This document shows, piece by piece, positions 47,260-59,555 of a DNA stretch of 64,000 nucleotides. The DNA comes from Megaustenia siamemsis (Eukaryota > Mollusca > Gastropoda > Stylommatophora > Ariophantidae). A program made the position numbers and the translations under genes. The stretch covers positions 148,576,275-148,640,274 of the forward strand of contig JAVIAB010000051.1 of the NCBI GenBank assembly GCA_032433765.1. The letters are read 5' to 3'. Numbering within the stretch: the stretch's first letter is position 1; the number at the start of each line of letters is the position of its first letter. The notes beneath the pieces were generated by a model. It was not told the origin of the DNA. It saw only the letters and a list, made by a program, of their open reading frames with translations, and did not search any database.

Positions 47260-48890
47260 CTTTTGCTGCTCCTGATCTTAGTGTTGATTTTTATCTTGAT
47301 CTTGTTCTTGAAATTGGTGGTAATCTTGTTCTTGATATTGGTGGTGATCTTGTACTTGATACTGGTGGTGATCTTGTTCTTGATACTGGTGGTGATCTTG
47401 TACTTGATACTGGTGGTGATCTTGTACTTGATACTGGTGGTGATCTTGTTCTTGATACTGGTGGTGATCTTGTTCTTGATACTGGTGGTGACCTTGTTCT
47501 TGATACTGGTGGTGATCTTGTTCTTGATACTGGCGGTGATCTTGTTCTTGATACTGGTGGTGATCTTGTTCTTGATACTGGTGGTGACCTTGTTCTTGAT
47601 ACTGGCAGTGACCTTGTTCTTGATACTGGTGATGATCTTGTACTTGATACTGGTGGTGATCTTGTTCTTGATACTGGTAGTGATCTTGTACTTGATACTG
47701 GTGGTGATCTTGTACTTGATACTGGCGGTGACCTTGTTCTTGATACTGGTGGTGATCTTGTTCTTGATACTGGTGGTGACCTTGTTCTTGATACTGGTGG
47801 TGATCTTGTACTTGATTCTGGTGGTGACCTTGTTCTTGATACTGGTGGTGATCTTGTTCTTGATACTGGTGGTGACCTTGTTCTTGATACTGGTGGTGAT
47901 CTTGTACTTGATACTGGTGGTGATCTTGTACTTGATACTGGTGGTGATCTTGTACTTGATACTGGTGGTGATCTTGTACTTGATACTGGTGGTGATCTTG
48001 TTCTTGATACTGGTGGTGATCTTGTACTTGATACTGGTGATGATCTTGTTCTTGATACTGGTGGTGACCTTGTTCTTGATACTGGTGGTGATCTTGTTCT
48101 TGATACTGGCGGTGACCTTGTTCTTGATACTGGTGGTGATCTTGTACTTGATACTGGTGGTGATCTTGTACTTGATACTGGTGGTGATCTTGTACTTGAT
48201 ACTGGTGGTGATCTTGTACTTGATACTGGTGGGGATCTTGTACTTGATACTGGCGGTGACCTTGTACTTGATACTGGTGGTGATCTTGTACTTGATACTG
48301 GCGGTGACCTTGTTCTTGATACTGGTGGTGATCTTGTTCTTGATACTGGTGGTGATCTTGTACTTGATACTGGTGGTGATCTTGTACTTGATACTGGTGG
48401 TGATCTTGTTCTTGATACTGGTGGTGACCTTGTTCTTGATACTGGTGGTGATCTTGTACTTGATACTGGCGGTGACCTTGTACTTGATACTGGTGGTGAT
48501 CTTGTTCTTGATACTGGTGGTGATCTTGTACTTGATACTGGTGGTGATCTTGTACTTGATACTGGTGGTGATCTTGTACTTGATACTGGTGGTGATCTTG
48601 TACTTGATACTGGTGGTGATCTTGTACTTGATACTGGTGGTGATCTTGTTCTTGATACTGGTGGTGACCTTGTTCTTGATACTGGTGGTGATCTTGTTCT
48701 TGATACTGGTAGTGACCTTGTTCTTGATACTGGTGGTGATCTTGTACTTGATACTGGTGGTGATCTTGTACTTGATACTGGTGGTGATCTTATACTTGAT
48801 ACTGGCGGTGACTTTGTTCTTGATATTGGTGGTGATCTTGTTCTTGATACTGGTGGTGATCTTGATCTTGGTATTAGTCTTTATCTTTGT
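47260..48890. repeat. 24-bp array, about 66 copies
   Basis: The unit contains CTTGATACTGGTGGTGATCT and ends TGTA or TTCT. It joins directly onto the TTGATC array and looks derived from it. Both strands stay open over about 1.7 kb (LILVVILYL on +, KITTSIKYK on -). Confidence 0.95.
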
Positions 48891-50235
48891 TTTGAGTTTG
48901 ATCTTGATTATTCCAACATCACATAGTGCACGCAGTATTTTTTCACCACCCATTCCTATTCTGGACGAGATATTCGATCTTGTCTAACGAGTCTATGCCT
49001 CCGACTTTACTTCTCATATCAGTGCTCTTTTCAATCTCTTTCTATATCTTCCCCTTTTACTGTATCTTGATGTTTCCCATATAAGAGTTTGTTTTAAATT
49101 CTGTTGTTGACTCTTTTCAACGGGAACCCGTTATATGTTCATCATGACCTCCTAATGTAGATGGGATAGTTGGTTGCATGGCCATATCTCTTATCTCTGT
49201 ATTTTACTCATGAATTCATTCCATTGTACACAGAGTATCCTTTTTCTTAGCATTTTCTTTTTCAACAGCGTTTAGTTTTTTTCTTAGTCTCTTTTGTTGT
49301 TTTCAAGCATTTTCATGAGTAAATAGGGTAGTAACAATACTGCCCGTTGTAAATATCTCCCCTCCATTTTTCTGTTACACTCTTGTTTAAACCATCAATG
49401 TATTCACATATTAACAGCCCTAGTCAAAGTGTATATTTTGCTTTGTACCTATTAGCTGTTCAATATCTTTGATTGCATGTACTTTTGTGTGCTTTTATTT
49501 ATTTCCTTGTCTGTGATGTTATATAGTAGAAAGAGATATAAAACCACTTCTCTGCCTGTATTTTTTGGATTGCTCTTCCTTCGACATACGTTATTGCGTG
49601 TCTTCTCGTTGTTGATGTATTTATATACAGCACCACATGCACACTGCAGACGTAATGCTTATATTTATTTGTGATATGGAATTTTGACATTTTTATTCAG
49701 TTTTGATTATGTTTGTGATCCGTGCAAGACTTTTTCAGAGTCGAGATGCTGGTATGCCTATTTTTTGTTGTTTGACAGTTTTAAAAAAATCCCGTTTTTC
49801 GATTTTTTCTTATATATCGAAGATTGCTCTCTTTCTGGGGCTTTCTTTTCCTTCTCTGAAGAGAGTCAATGGGCAGGCTTGCTGACTTCTCTACCACCGA
49901 GGTCTTATTAATTGTTCAATTTCTACAAAAGTTGCCTCCCTTGAGTTTATTATTTCTTATTCTACTCATTCTGTCATAATTCATGCGCCATCTTGAACTG
50001 CTCCTCCTATTGGACGTTTCTACTGGTACCCACGTGCTGTTTGTTACATCCGGTCTTTCTGTAAGAGAGTAACGCACAGATATTATGAAATGAGTGAGAA
50101 TAGATGAGTTATGTCTGGGTTGAGAGTAAGTCACAAGTGTCCATCATCTCAAGCTCGGTGAGATGTAGTACCTAGACCTATCTGAGGCAGATAATAAAAT
50201 GTAAGTCCCGTGTTCAACTAGAGCACATTAAATAA
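48891..50235. other. Unassigned intronic sequence
   Basis: AT-rich, with short open frames only. No repeat or gene that I can support. Confidence 0.45.
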
Positions 50236-50790
50236 AGCGAAAAAAAAATACGCTCTTTGACGCTGGGGGGGGGGGGGATTTAAAAATAAAAAAAGTAAAA
50301 TTAATTTAATTTTCTTGATAATAGGGCGGGGGTGGGCTTATTTTCTGCTAAAGAGCAATGCACTGTGACCGGGGGGATTGTGGAGGGGGAGGTCTAGCGG
50401 GTACTACAGACTAATGCACTGTGGCCGGGGGATTATGGGGGCGGGGGGGGGCTTCTTGCGGGAACTACAGAGTAATGTACTGTTACCGGGTTTATTGTGG
50501 GGGGGGGGGGAGTGGAGGTCTAACGGGTATACAGAGTAATGCACTGTGGCCGGTGGGATTGTGGGGGGTGGGGGGCTGGGAGGTCTAGCGGGTACTACAG
50601 AGTAATGCACTGTTGTACAGGGGGAGTCTGCTAGCCGTTACTATAAACTAATGCACTGTTGGTGGGGGTGGGGTGTCGGTACTACACAGTAATGCACTGT
50701 GGACGCTGGGAAGGGGGGGGGGGGTCTAACCGACATCACCGAGTAATGCACTGTGTCGTGAGAGGAGTGGGGGGGGGGGGTAGCCTAATT
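50236..50790. repeat. G-run-rich degenerate repeat
   Basis: About seven loose copies (60-90 bp) of AGTAATGCACTGTGGCCGG followed by a long G run and GTCTAGCGGGTACTACAG. G runs of 7 to 12 recur, for example near 50266, 50440, 50500 and 50771. High G-quadruplex potential on the plus strand. Confidence 0.88.
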
Positions 50791-50844
50791 TATCACTTCT
50801 CAAGGTTAACATGGATATCGCCAAGCCTGTGTCACAATTCTCGA

Positions 50845-51990
50845 AACCTACTAACCCTAACCATAAACCTACTAACCCTAACCATAAACCTACTAACCCT
50901 AACCATAAAACAACTAACCCTAACCATAAACCTACTAACCCTAACCATAAATCTACTAACCCTAACCATAAACCTACTAACCCTAACCATAAACCAACTA
51001 ACCCTAACCATAAACCTACTAACCCTAACCATAAACCTACTAACCCTAACCATAAACCTACTAACCCTAACCATAAACCTACTAACCCTAACCATAAACC
51101 TACTAACCCTAACCATAAACCAACTAACCATAACCATAACCTACTAACTATAAACCTAATAACCCTAACCATAAATCTAATAACCATAACCATAAACCTA
51201 ATAACCCTAAGAATAAACCTACTAACCCTAACCATAAACCTACTAAACCTACTAACCTAACCATAAACCTATTAACCCTAACCATAAACATACTAACTCT
51301 AAACCTAATAACCCTAACCATAAACCTACAAATCCTAACCATAAACCAACTAACCCTAACCATAACCTACTAACTATAAACCTAATATCCCTAACCATAA
51401 ACCTAATAACCTTAACTATAAACCTAATAACCCTAACAATAAACCTACTAACCCTAACCATAAACCTAATAACGCTAACAATAAACCTACTAACCCTAAC
51501 CATAAACCTACTAAACCTAACCATAAACCTACTAACCATAAACCTAATAACCCTAACCATAAACCTACTAACTATAAACCTACTAATCCTAACCATAAAC
51601 CTACTAAACCTAACCATAAACCTACTAACTGTAAACCTACTAACCCTAACCATAAACCTACTATCTGTAAACCTACTACCCCTAACCATAAACCTATTAA
51701 TCATAAACCTACTAACCCTAACCATAAACCTACTAACCCTAACCATAAACCTACTAACCGTAAACCTACTAACCCTAACCATAAACCTACTAACCCTAAC
51801 CATAAACCTACTAACTGTAAACCTACTAACCCTAACCATAAACCTACTAACCCTAACCATAAACCTACTAACCCTAACCATAAGCCTACTAACCATAAAC
51901 CTAATAACCCTAACCATAAACCTACTAACCCTAGCCATAAACCTAATAACCCTAACCATAAACCTACTAACCCTAACCATAAACCTACTG
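50845..51990. repeat. 21-bp telomere-like minisatellite
   Basis: Units of AACCATAAACCTACTAACCC plus T, so each junction reads CTAACCCTAACC, equal to the telomeric CCCTAA/TTAGGG phase for about two repeats. 50845-51125 is uniform; 51130-51990 is more variable with 15-bp and 36-bp forms. Frames are open on both strands. Confidence 0.95.
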
Positions 51991-52034
51991 AAGTTGAGAT
52001 TTTGAGGCCAAATTTTTTTCATCGCTAATTTCAC

Positions 52035-52251
52035 TCCTCAGCATATTATATGTTATACCATCTTCTCCGCATGACTTGTCTCAGCATATTATATGTTATA
52101 CCATCTTCCTCGCATGACTTGTCTCAGCATATTATGTTATGATATGTGATCTTCCCCCATGACTTGTCTCAGAATATTATATGTTGTATGTTATGTCATC
52201 TTTCCGCATGACTTCTCTCGGCATGTTATGTGTTGTATGTCATCTTCCCCA
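52035..52251. repeat. 43-bp repeat, about 5 copies
   Basis: Copies of CAGCATATTATATGTTATAC and CATCTTCCTCGCATGACTTG. The last copy is cut by the LINE at 52252 and continues after it at 52635. Confidence 0.88.
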
Positions 52252-52634
52252 TTAGACCAGAAAACAAAACAGAAAATTGAAGCTTTGAAATGTGGATTTA
52301 TAGAGGAATAGGTAGAATTGGATGGAAAGAAAAGAAAAGAAACGAGAAAGTTTTAAAACAGCTGAAAATAAAAGATAACTACTAAATACAATTAGAGCAA
52401 GACAAATAAAATTTTGGGGGCATGTTAGAAGATACAACAGCCTAATAAAATTAATATTGGAAGGAAAAATACAAGGTAAAAGAGGCAGAGGCAGACCAAG
52501 ACTAACATGGACGAGTAACGTCAAAAGATGGACAAGTCCGCCTATGACAATCTGCACCATCAAGCAAGAGACAGAGTGGAATGGCGCTTCATGGTAGCCA
52601 AACTTCGATGCAGAGACGACACTCAATGATGATG
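52252..52634 (+). mobile_element. RTE-type LINE family A, short older copy
   Basis: Matches 27640-28010 with clear divergence and frameshifts (KIEALKCGFIEE.., RGRGRPRLTWTSNVKRWTSP). A 15-bp target-site duplication ATGTCATCTTCCCCA lies at 52237-52251 and 52635-52649. Ends ACTCAATGATGATG. Confidence 0.93.
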
Positions 52635-52649
52635 ATGTCATCTTCCCCA

Positions 52650-54135
52650 CATGACATGTTTGGTGCAGCCAATCTAAACTTTCTTAGTCAGATTGTTATC
52701 TGCTGTCTCTGGGCAATCTCTTAGATTTTTGCATTCATTTTAACCATTTTTCTTCTCTGTTTATTTCTTGTTTTCTCGCAGATATTGTTTTTTTATTGAC
52801 TCCCTTGTGAGAACATATTTGAACATGTCCTTGCTGTTTTTCCCACTCAGTGATGGCGTTTCCACTTAGTTGTATAGCAGTTTCTATGTCTCTGCATTCC
52901 TCACTGTTAAGACTGTCTCTGCATTCCTCACTGTTAAGACTGTCTCTGCATTCCTCACTGTTAAGACTGTTTCTGCATTCCTCACTGTTATGACTGTAGC
53001 TAGTTTTTTTGACCAGAATTCTTAGAAGTCCGCCATCTTCGTCCAAGAAGGAAGTGTCTGTTTTAACTCTTGAACTCCTGAATTATTTTCCTTATTTAAA
53101 CAGAGCTACAAGACTTGTAGCTGTGCAGCGCTTAGCATAAAGTCATTAATTCAGACTACTAGATCATTTGTGCTTCTTACTAAGACTCGTCTGTCACTTC
53201 TTCTGTCCCCTATATCTATTACTCCACTCTACAACATCCCTATCTTTCCTCCTCTCTAGACTATTTCTTGCGCCTTTTGTATGCACACGGATCTGTTTTT
53301 AGACTTCTGTTACTGCGTGTTGTGTGTGCACATTTTCACTTGTGTGCACGCACATGCACCCCATGCGCACTTCCATTCTTTCAGGAGAAAGATCCTTCTT
53401 AGATCTTAGAGGGAACTTTTTATTAACATTTTATTCTCCTTTACCATTTCTCTTTCTGGTTCGGTTTTTTAATTATTTATTTTTTATTTTAAATACATAT
53501 TTGTTCGTGTGTTGTATGTTTGTTCCTGTTGAAGGCCTTTGCGCTGAAACATCGTTCTGATTTGTAGTGTTCACTTGTTACGTGAAGTTTTAATCATACC
53601 AATATTATATATATTTTTTTATATTTTATTTATCCTTGCTAAAACTCGCCAAAACATACATTAAATGAAAGAGAGGAGGCGAAGGCGCGCGTACCAGCAC
53701 CAGAGCTGGAACATGTCAGCGACCCACAGCTGATGGCTTGGGCCAGGATCGGTGAACCAAAACCATCCAGACCCTGCTCCACCTCTCCGCGGTGCTTCCA
53801 GTAACAGTCTGACCTGTCTAGTCTGGCCAAGACAACCCGATACTCAAAAATGTCGTGCTGAAGTCGGATGTGTTGGGCCGAAAGGCGCAAATATAACAGT
53901 TATACTGCAAACCACAACACAACGCAGACACGTCCACTACGTCCTTGTAGGGGCGGATGATGAAGAGGAATATTCTAGTCTACCATGATACTCTAGAATA
54001 CTTCTTTATTCATCGGGCGAACGCAACCAACCAAATGAAAGAGAGATAGAGAGAACGTCACAATACATCAAGATACAGTTAATGAGGAACCATAATATTT
54101 AGACAATAATACTTTCTATTCCTTAAGAATAAACA
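52650..54135. other. Mostly unassigned, with a 27-bp repeat and one ribozyme-like remnant
   Basis: A 27-bp unit containing CTGCATTCCTCACTGTTAAG occurs four times at 52891-52995. Near 53530 TTGAAGGCCTTTGCGCTGAAACATC looks like an eroded hammerhead/Penelope-type end. 53640-53990 has open frames on both strands without a domain I know. Confidence 0.45.
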
Positions 54136-54139
54136 ATTA

Positions 54140-54370
54140 AAATATGATGGCCACGTCTGAAGACACAGCGGACTGGAAAGAACAATAATGGAAGTGATGG
54201 TTCCTGAGCGACGATTTAGGTGCAGAGCAAGAAGAATGTGGTTTCAAGACATCAAAGAGCGTTTAACATGACAATAAAAGAAGTATGCGATATGGCTGGA
54301 AACTGTGATTCTTTCAGACGGGCCGTGGTGAAAACAACGTTCTGCAAAGGACATGCGACCTGATAATGAT
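54140..54370 (+). mobile_element. LINE C-terminal fragment (family G), decayed
   Basis: KLKYDGHV.RHSGLERTIMEV-type reading, then MVPERRFRCRARRMWFQDIK, collinear with the minus-strand fragment at 42590. Several stops. Ends GACCTGATAATGATGAATC. Confidence 0.7.
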
Positions 54371-55585
54371 GAATCGTCAAGAGCGGTGGTCCGGGGTTCA
54401 GGATTAATTCGATCACTTTAGATTAATGAGCTTGCCAACCTCCAATAATTTAAAGGAGATATTTTTATAAGCTGTTTGTTTTAGCTGTCTTGTTCTTTTC
54501 TGCTCTATCGTTAGCTTTAATTACGTGTTTTGTCCAAGACCTGTATTTGTATTTCTTGTATCTTCAATCAATCAAAAGCTCTCTAGATCCATTTTTTGAG
54601 CTTACACCACGGACAGGGGCTCTCCACCCATCCCTGTTCTTGGACAATATTCTTTGTTGTTATTGTTATCGTTGTTTGAATCATTCTCTTTGTACACTGG
54701 AACATGTGTGCTTCGATATCCCCTTCGAGAGAATCCGAGGAGAATTCTGGTCCAAGTGCACAAACTCCGTAGAACGGTCTGGGCACTAAATTTTCTCTCA
54801 AAGTTCTTAAGAGTTTCCGTGATTCCTCTTCCCATTGTATCTGTGGGCTTTGCTGGCTTTCTCTTCCCCTGTGGGTTTCAAGGCAGTACCTCTCTTGCTA
54901 TGTTTGCATCAGGTTTTCACAGAGTGTATCATAATTACCTCCCTCTTCTATCCGAAATCTGTTGCTGGATTGGGCTTGCTGTCCCAATTGGTTAAATGGC
55001 AGGATGAAGTACACATTTATTACAATTCTTGAGCTAGTTTTTTTGCCAGTTTGCTCTTTGCTTGCGCCAGACAAGCTGCACATGTTTTCTATCCAATCCG
55101 TGTGCAGCTCTTGCAGGGTAGCCACTTAATGAGTGTTGCGGACATGTAGTTATAGGATTTGTCTGTTTGGGGTAACTTCGCATAAACCTCTAGTAGTCAA
55201 TGGCAACCAATTTCTGGAAACAAATAATAATAAATGAATATTACTACAGAGGGAAACTTCCAAGGTGATTGGTCACAAAATAATTTTAGGGCAAGAGGTT
55301 GTTGTTGTTGTTGTTGTTGACGGATTGCCACGAGTTGATGAGAGCATGTTGCCATTTGACTCATAAGATGAGGCGGGTCGTAATGGCTTTCTTGACATTC
55401 CCGGCTCTTACAGGAGAGGTTGGAGTTCGTCTGTCCCAGGCTATGCTGGGAAACTACTAGTCCAGCCCAGAGGTACTGCAATACTGGGTCTTCTATATCA
55501 GTAACAGCCACCACTACAGGGAACACGTCGATCCTAGCTTCTGTTATCCAGTCTGGTTTGACGCAAACTGTTTCCAGGGGAGACT
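54371..55585. other. Unassigned intronic sequence
   Basis: (TTG)n at 55299-55319. No supported gene. Confidence 0.45.
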
Positions 55586-55587
55586 AT

Positions 55588-55990
55588 GAGGAGGTAGAAC
55601 TGCTAGGTCTTGGTCAGCTGATGGTGCGCAGACCCTGCTAGGTCTTGGTCGGCTGATGGTGCGCAGACCCTGCTAGGTCTTGGTCAGCTGATGGTGCGCA
55701 GACCCTGCTAGGTCTTGGTCGGCTGATGGTGCGCAGACCCTGCTAGGTCTTGGTCGGCTGATGGTGCGCAGACCCTGCTAGGTCTTGGTCGGCTGATGGT
55801 GCGCAGACCCTGCTAGGTCTTGGTCGGCTGATGGTGCGCAGACCCTGCTAGGTCTTGGTCGGCTGATGGTGCGCAGACCCTGCTAGGTCTTGGTCGGCTG
55901 ATGGTGCGCAGACCCTGCTAGGTCTTGGTCGGCTGATGGTGCGCAGACCCTGCTAGGTCTTGGTCGGCTGATGGTGCGCAGACCCTGCTA
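55588..55990. repeat. 35-bp GC-rich minisatellite, about 11 copies
   Basis: The unit contains GCTAGGTCTTGGTCGGCTGA followed by TGGTGCGCAGACCCT. Copies are almost identical; a TCAGCTGA form is limited to the first copies. Recently expanded. Confidence 0.95.
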
Positions 55991-55994
55991 TTGC

Positions 55995-56165
55995 GACCGC
56001 AGGTCGCAGGCGCTTCTGCTCCCCCAAGAGCAAGAGGTATGTTTACAACACTCGGAAAAAAAATCACAAATAATCAGCAACAGAAGAAAAAAACAAAGAA
56101 CAATAGACGGTCCGAAGCAGGATCGAACCCGTACTCCATCGCCAGACATCGCCAATGATAGCTAC
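55995..56165 (-). mobile_element. tRNA-derived SINE, family 3, copy a (left arm of an inverted pair)
   Basis: Minus-strand copy with B box near 56120 (read as GGGTTCGATCCTGC) and 3' part with TTGTTCTTTG and (T)n. Confidence 0.75.
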
Positions 56166-56167
56166 TT

Positions 56168-56350
56168 ATTTTTAGGTCGTTGAACTGGCCGTGTGTTCTA
56201 GCGTTCCGTTCCCGTGCAAGGCCTTATGAACAGGTTCGATCCTCCTTCGGACCGTCTATTGTTCTTTGTGTGTGTTTTTTTCTGTTGTTGATTACATGAA
56301 ATTTTTTTTCCGAGTGTTGTAAACTTACCTCTTCCCCTGAAGTTATTTGC
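56168..56350 (+). mobile_element. tRNA-derived SINE, family 3, copy b (right arm)
   Basis: Plus-strand copy: GTCGTTGAACTGGCCGTGTG, GGTTCGATCCTCCTTCGGAC, then CTATTGTTCTTTGTGTGTG and ACCTCTTCCCCTGAAG. Head to head with copy a. Confidence 0.75.
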
Positions 56351-56595
56351 CAACCAATTTCTGCTTGACTCATGAGATACGGTATGAAACTATTTATATA
56401 TAGCCTTGTAGTGGGATATAATCCGGTCATCAGAATTAATCTCCCCTCTTCGATTTGTATTTTCCTATTTTAGCTACTTGACGCTCTAAAGATGGGACGG
56501 GGTGTTGGGGAAAGAAAGGAGGGGTACATGTGTCATTAACCCTAGATCTCGTTCATCTGTTGCATTGAGGACAATAAACCTGAAAATTGTCTTGA

Positions 56596-56706
56596 TATTT
56601 CAACATCGGATATTGTAGCATCAACATCGGATATTGTACCATCAACATCGGATATTGTAGCATCAACATCGGATATTGTAGCATCAACATCGGATATTGT
56701 AGCATC
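56596..56706. repeat. 21-bp repeat, 5 copies
   Basis: Copies of AGCATCAACATCGGATATTG plus T; frames stay open. Confidence 0.93.
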
Positions 56707-56749
56707 AGCGCTGGATAACAGGAGACTATTGGCTACGTTTAAGCAATAA

Positions 56750-57075
56750 AACAGGAAGAAATAGAAATGTATATGAGACAGAAACAGAAAACAATTAGGA
56801 TGGAAACAAAGCTTCAAAAGAGAAAAGGCTAAGAAAAAGATCAGAGGAAAGTAGGAGGTGCGGAAGAAGAAGGAAGAGGCGAAGGGAAAAGAAGGTTGAG
56901 GAAAGGGAGAAATGAGGGGGGGGGGGGGGAGAGAAACAATACGAGAGGAAATAGAAAAGAAGAAGAGAAAGGGAAGGCGAATAAAATATTAGGAGAAGGA
57001 GAAGAGGAGAAAAGGTAGAGAAAAATAAATTAGAAGAAGAAGAAGAAGAAATAGAAGAATAAGAAGAAATTAAAT
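56750..57075. repeat. Polypurine tract
   Basis: About 320 bp of nearly pure A/G on the plus strand, including a G11 run near 56915 and (GAA)n near 57033. Potential triplex or G-rich structure. Confidence 0.85.
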
Positions 57076-57422
57076 CTACAAATCGTACCTCATTTCTACA
57101 ACACCGTTAAACATATCAAAACATAACGTCGATAGTATGATAACATTTGTGAGCAACCCAGTAGACTAAACATTCGGAACGCTGTTCCCTTTTGCAAACA
57201 TACATGCTCCGATATACCTCAAGCCACGGTGGTCTATATCAGACAGGCGGTCAAGTACTTAGACAGGTAAAACCAGCTCGTGAAACAATTAATCATACTC
57301 AGGTGTTCATCTTTGTCAACTTGGGGAGGTTGGTGCGGTGTAAAGGTGAGTTACTCGTACCGAGTTTAAAATACGTGCTCAGTTTGGCTCATGATTTAAT
57401 CAATTTGTCTGCAGTGATCTAA
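57076..57422. other. Unassigned intronic sequence
   Basis: Nothing recognisable. Confidence 0.4.
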
Positions 57423-57423
57423 T

Positions 57424-57458
<35 letters not shown>

Positions 57459-57975
57459 TATCATCAAATACCACGCCTGCAGGCGTAGGTGATCATGTCT
57501 CTCCAGAACTCTCTTTCTCGACAATTATCTATCATTCCTGTTGTTGATTTTGTGCTAAGCCATCATCTTAAGCTGGTTGCTGGTGTAGGTAGCCTAGTTG
57601 GTCGTATGCTCTAGTGTTTGTTTCTCGCCTCAAGGCGCTGTGTCGAAGAGCACGGGTTCGATCCTGCTTCGGGTTTTCTACTGTTCTTTGTTTTTTCTGT
57701 TGTTTATTAATTGTGATTTTTTTAAAGTCTTGTAGACACACCTCTTCCAATGAAATAATTGATGATCTATCGCCTCGGAAGTTTCCATTCATGAAAATAC
57801 TTATTTATTATTATTTTGTTTCCATTCTCTTAAGCTGTCTGGTGTCTTTTCTCTTTGCTTCCCTCTATCTTTTCGTCCCTCAATTTTCCCGATTGTCACA
57901 ATATATTCCAGCTGTTCTCTTCTCATTACATGGCCAAAAAAAATGATGATTGTTTTTCCTAATATTGGTTAATAG
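57423..57975 (-). mobile_element. LINE family B 3' fragment split by a SINE
   Basis: (TCA)n at 57425-57475, GGCGTAGGTGATCATGTCTC and the LINE end to 57575. It resumes at 57822 with CCATTCTCTTAAGCTGTCTG and runs to about 57975 (CATTACATGGCCAAAAAAAA). Confidence 0.85.
57576..57821 (+). mobile_element. tRNA-derived SINE, family 3, copy c
   Basis: A box GTAGCCTAGTTGGTCGTATG and B box GGGTTCGATCCTGC; body with CTACTGTTCTTTG. Target-site duplication ending TCTTAAGCTG (57560-57575 and 57822-57837, two mismatches). The tail ends in TTATTATTATTTTG. Confidence 0.88.
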
Positions 57976-58189
57976 CTTTAATCGGCCTCTTTCATAACGT
58001 TTTCATGACATTTCTTAGCTGTCCATTGTGTTCTCCATGGTCCATGGACTGTAAACAAACAAAGGCTAAGGCGATTAGAGACCACAGAATCGTGATTTCT
58101 GAGAATAATGTTGACTGTTCCCTGAACAGATAAAGATACCAACCAGGACATTCTCAAAGCAACCAACACAAAAATGGCAACTCATTTAA

Positions 58190-58875
58190 AGTAATAAGAC
58201 TACTTATTTAAAGTAACAAGACAACTTATTTAAGGTAACAGGACAACTTACAAAGTAACAGGACAACTTATTAAAAGTAACAGGACAACTTATTAAAAGT
58301 AACAGGACAACTTATTAAAAGTAACAGGACAACTTAGTAAAAGTAACAGGACAACTTATTTAAGGTAACAGGACAACTTGCAAAGTAACAGGACAACTTA
58401 TTAAAAGTAACAGGACAACTTATTAAAAGTAACAAGACAACTTATTTAAGGTAACAGGACAACTTACAAAGTAACAGGACAACGTATTAAAAGTAACAGG
58501 ACAACTTATTTAAAGTAACAAGACAACTTATTTAAAGTAACAGGACAACGTATTAATAGTAACAGGGCAACTTATTAAAAGTAACAGGACAACGTATTTA
58601 AAGTAACAGGACAACGTATTAATAGTAACAGGGCAACTTATTAAAAGTAACAGGACAACTTATTAAAAGTAATAAGACAACTTATTAAAAGTAACAGGAC
58701 AACTTATTAAAAGTAACAAGACAACTTATTTAAAGTAACAGGACAACTTATTAATAGTAACAGGACAACTTATTAAAAGTAACAGGGCAACTTATTTAAA
58801 GTAACAAGACAACTTTTTTAAAGTAACAGGACAACTTATTAATAGTAACAGGACAACTTATTAAAAGTAACAAAC
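58190..58875. repeat. 22-bp minisatellite, about 31 copies
   Basis: AAGTAACAGGACAACTTATT with AA/TA linker changes and ACGTATT, TTTAAGG and AGGGCAACTT variants. Units of 17 bp (CAAAGTAACAGGACAACTTA) recur. Confidence 0.94.
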
Positions 58876-58929
58876 CAAAAAATGTAATTGAAAGACCTCA
58901 AGCTTAGATAAGCACATCGACGTCAAAGC

Positions 58930-59400
58930 ACACGGACTGAATGACAGTCAAATAGACTGACGGGCAGATACATACACAGACTGACGGGCAGATACATACA
59001 TAGACTGACGGGCAGATACATACATAGACTGACTGGCAGATACATAGACTGACTGGCAGATACTTAGACTGACTGGCAGACAATCAAATAGACTGACGGG
59101 TAGATATACACATAGACTAGCGGGGCAGACAATCAAATATACTGAAGGGCACATACACACCTAGACTAGCGGAGCAGTCAATTAAATAGATTGAAAGGCA
59201 GATACACACATAGACTAGCGGGGCAGACAATCAAATATACTGAAGGGCACATACACACCTAGACTAGCGGAGCAGTCAATTAAATAGATTGAAAGGCAGA
59301 TACGTATATCGACTAGCGGGGCAGTCAATCAAATAGACTGAAGGGCAGACAACTAATATACTGAAGGGCAATCAAACACATTGACTGACGGGCAGGCAGG
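58930..59400. repeat. Degenerate GACTGACGGGCAGATACATA repeat
   Basis: Loose copies of 20-60 bp; one 105-bp block (59115-59220) is repeated at about 59222-59325. Confidence 0.85.
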
Positions 59401-59555
59401 AATACAAACATTCAAAAAAGATAAAAAAGCTAACTGCAAAACTGATCTGCTGACAGAGAAATTAGAAACAAGTAGACAGGAAGGAAGGAAGGAGAGAAGG
59501 AAATAAGAGGGGAGAAATGAAGAGTGGTGTAGTGAAAGAAGGAACAAGTGAAGTG

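Noticed and set aside
47166..48987. Overlapping open frames of 595 aa (-) and 574 aa (+)
   Set aside because: Both are translations of a 24-bp tandem repeat. A unit divisible by three without stops keeps frames open on both strands. No start context, splice or domain signal.
50726..52034. Asn/Pro/His/Lys and RFMVRVS repeat proteins
   Set aside because: Telomere-like 21-bp array; frames open on both strands.
53639..53988. Overlapping 83-aa (-) and 78-aa (+) frames
   Set aside because: No recognisable domain; possibly part of an old transposon, but I cannot support a call.
54490..54995. Hydrophobic open frames
   Set aside because: Unassigned AT-rich sequence with both strands open; no signal or domain pattern beyond composition.
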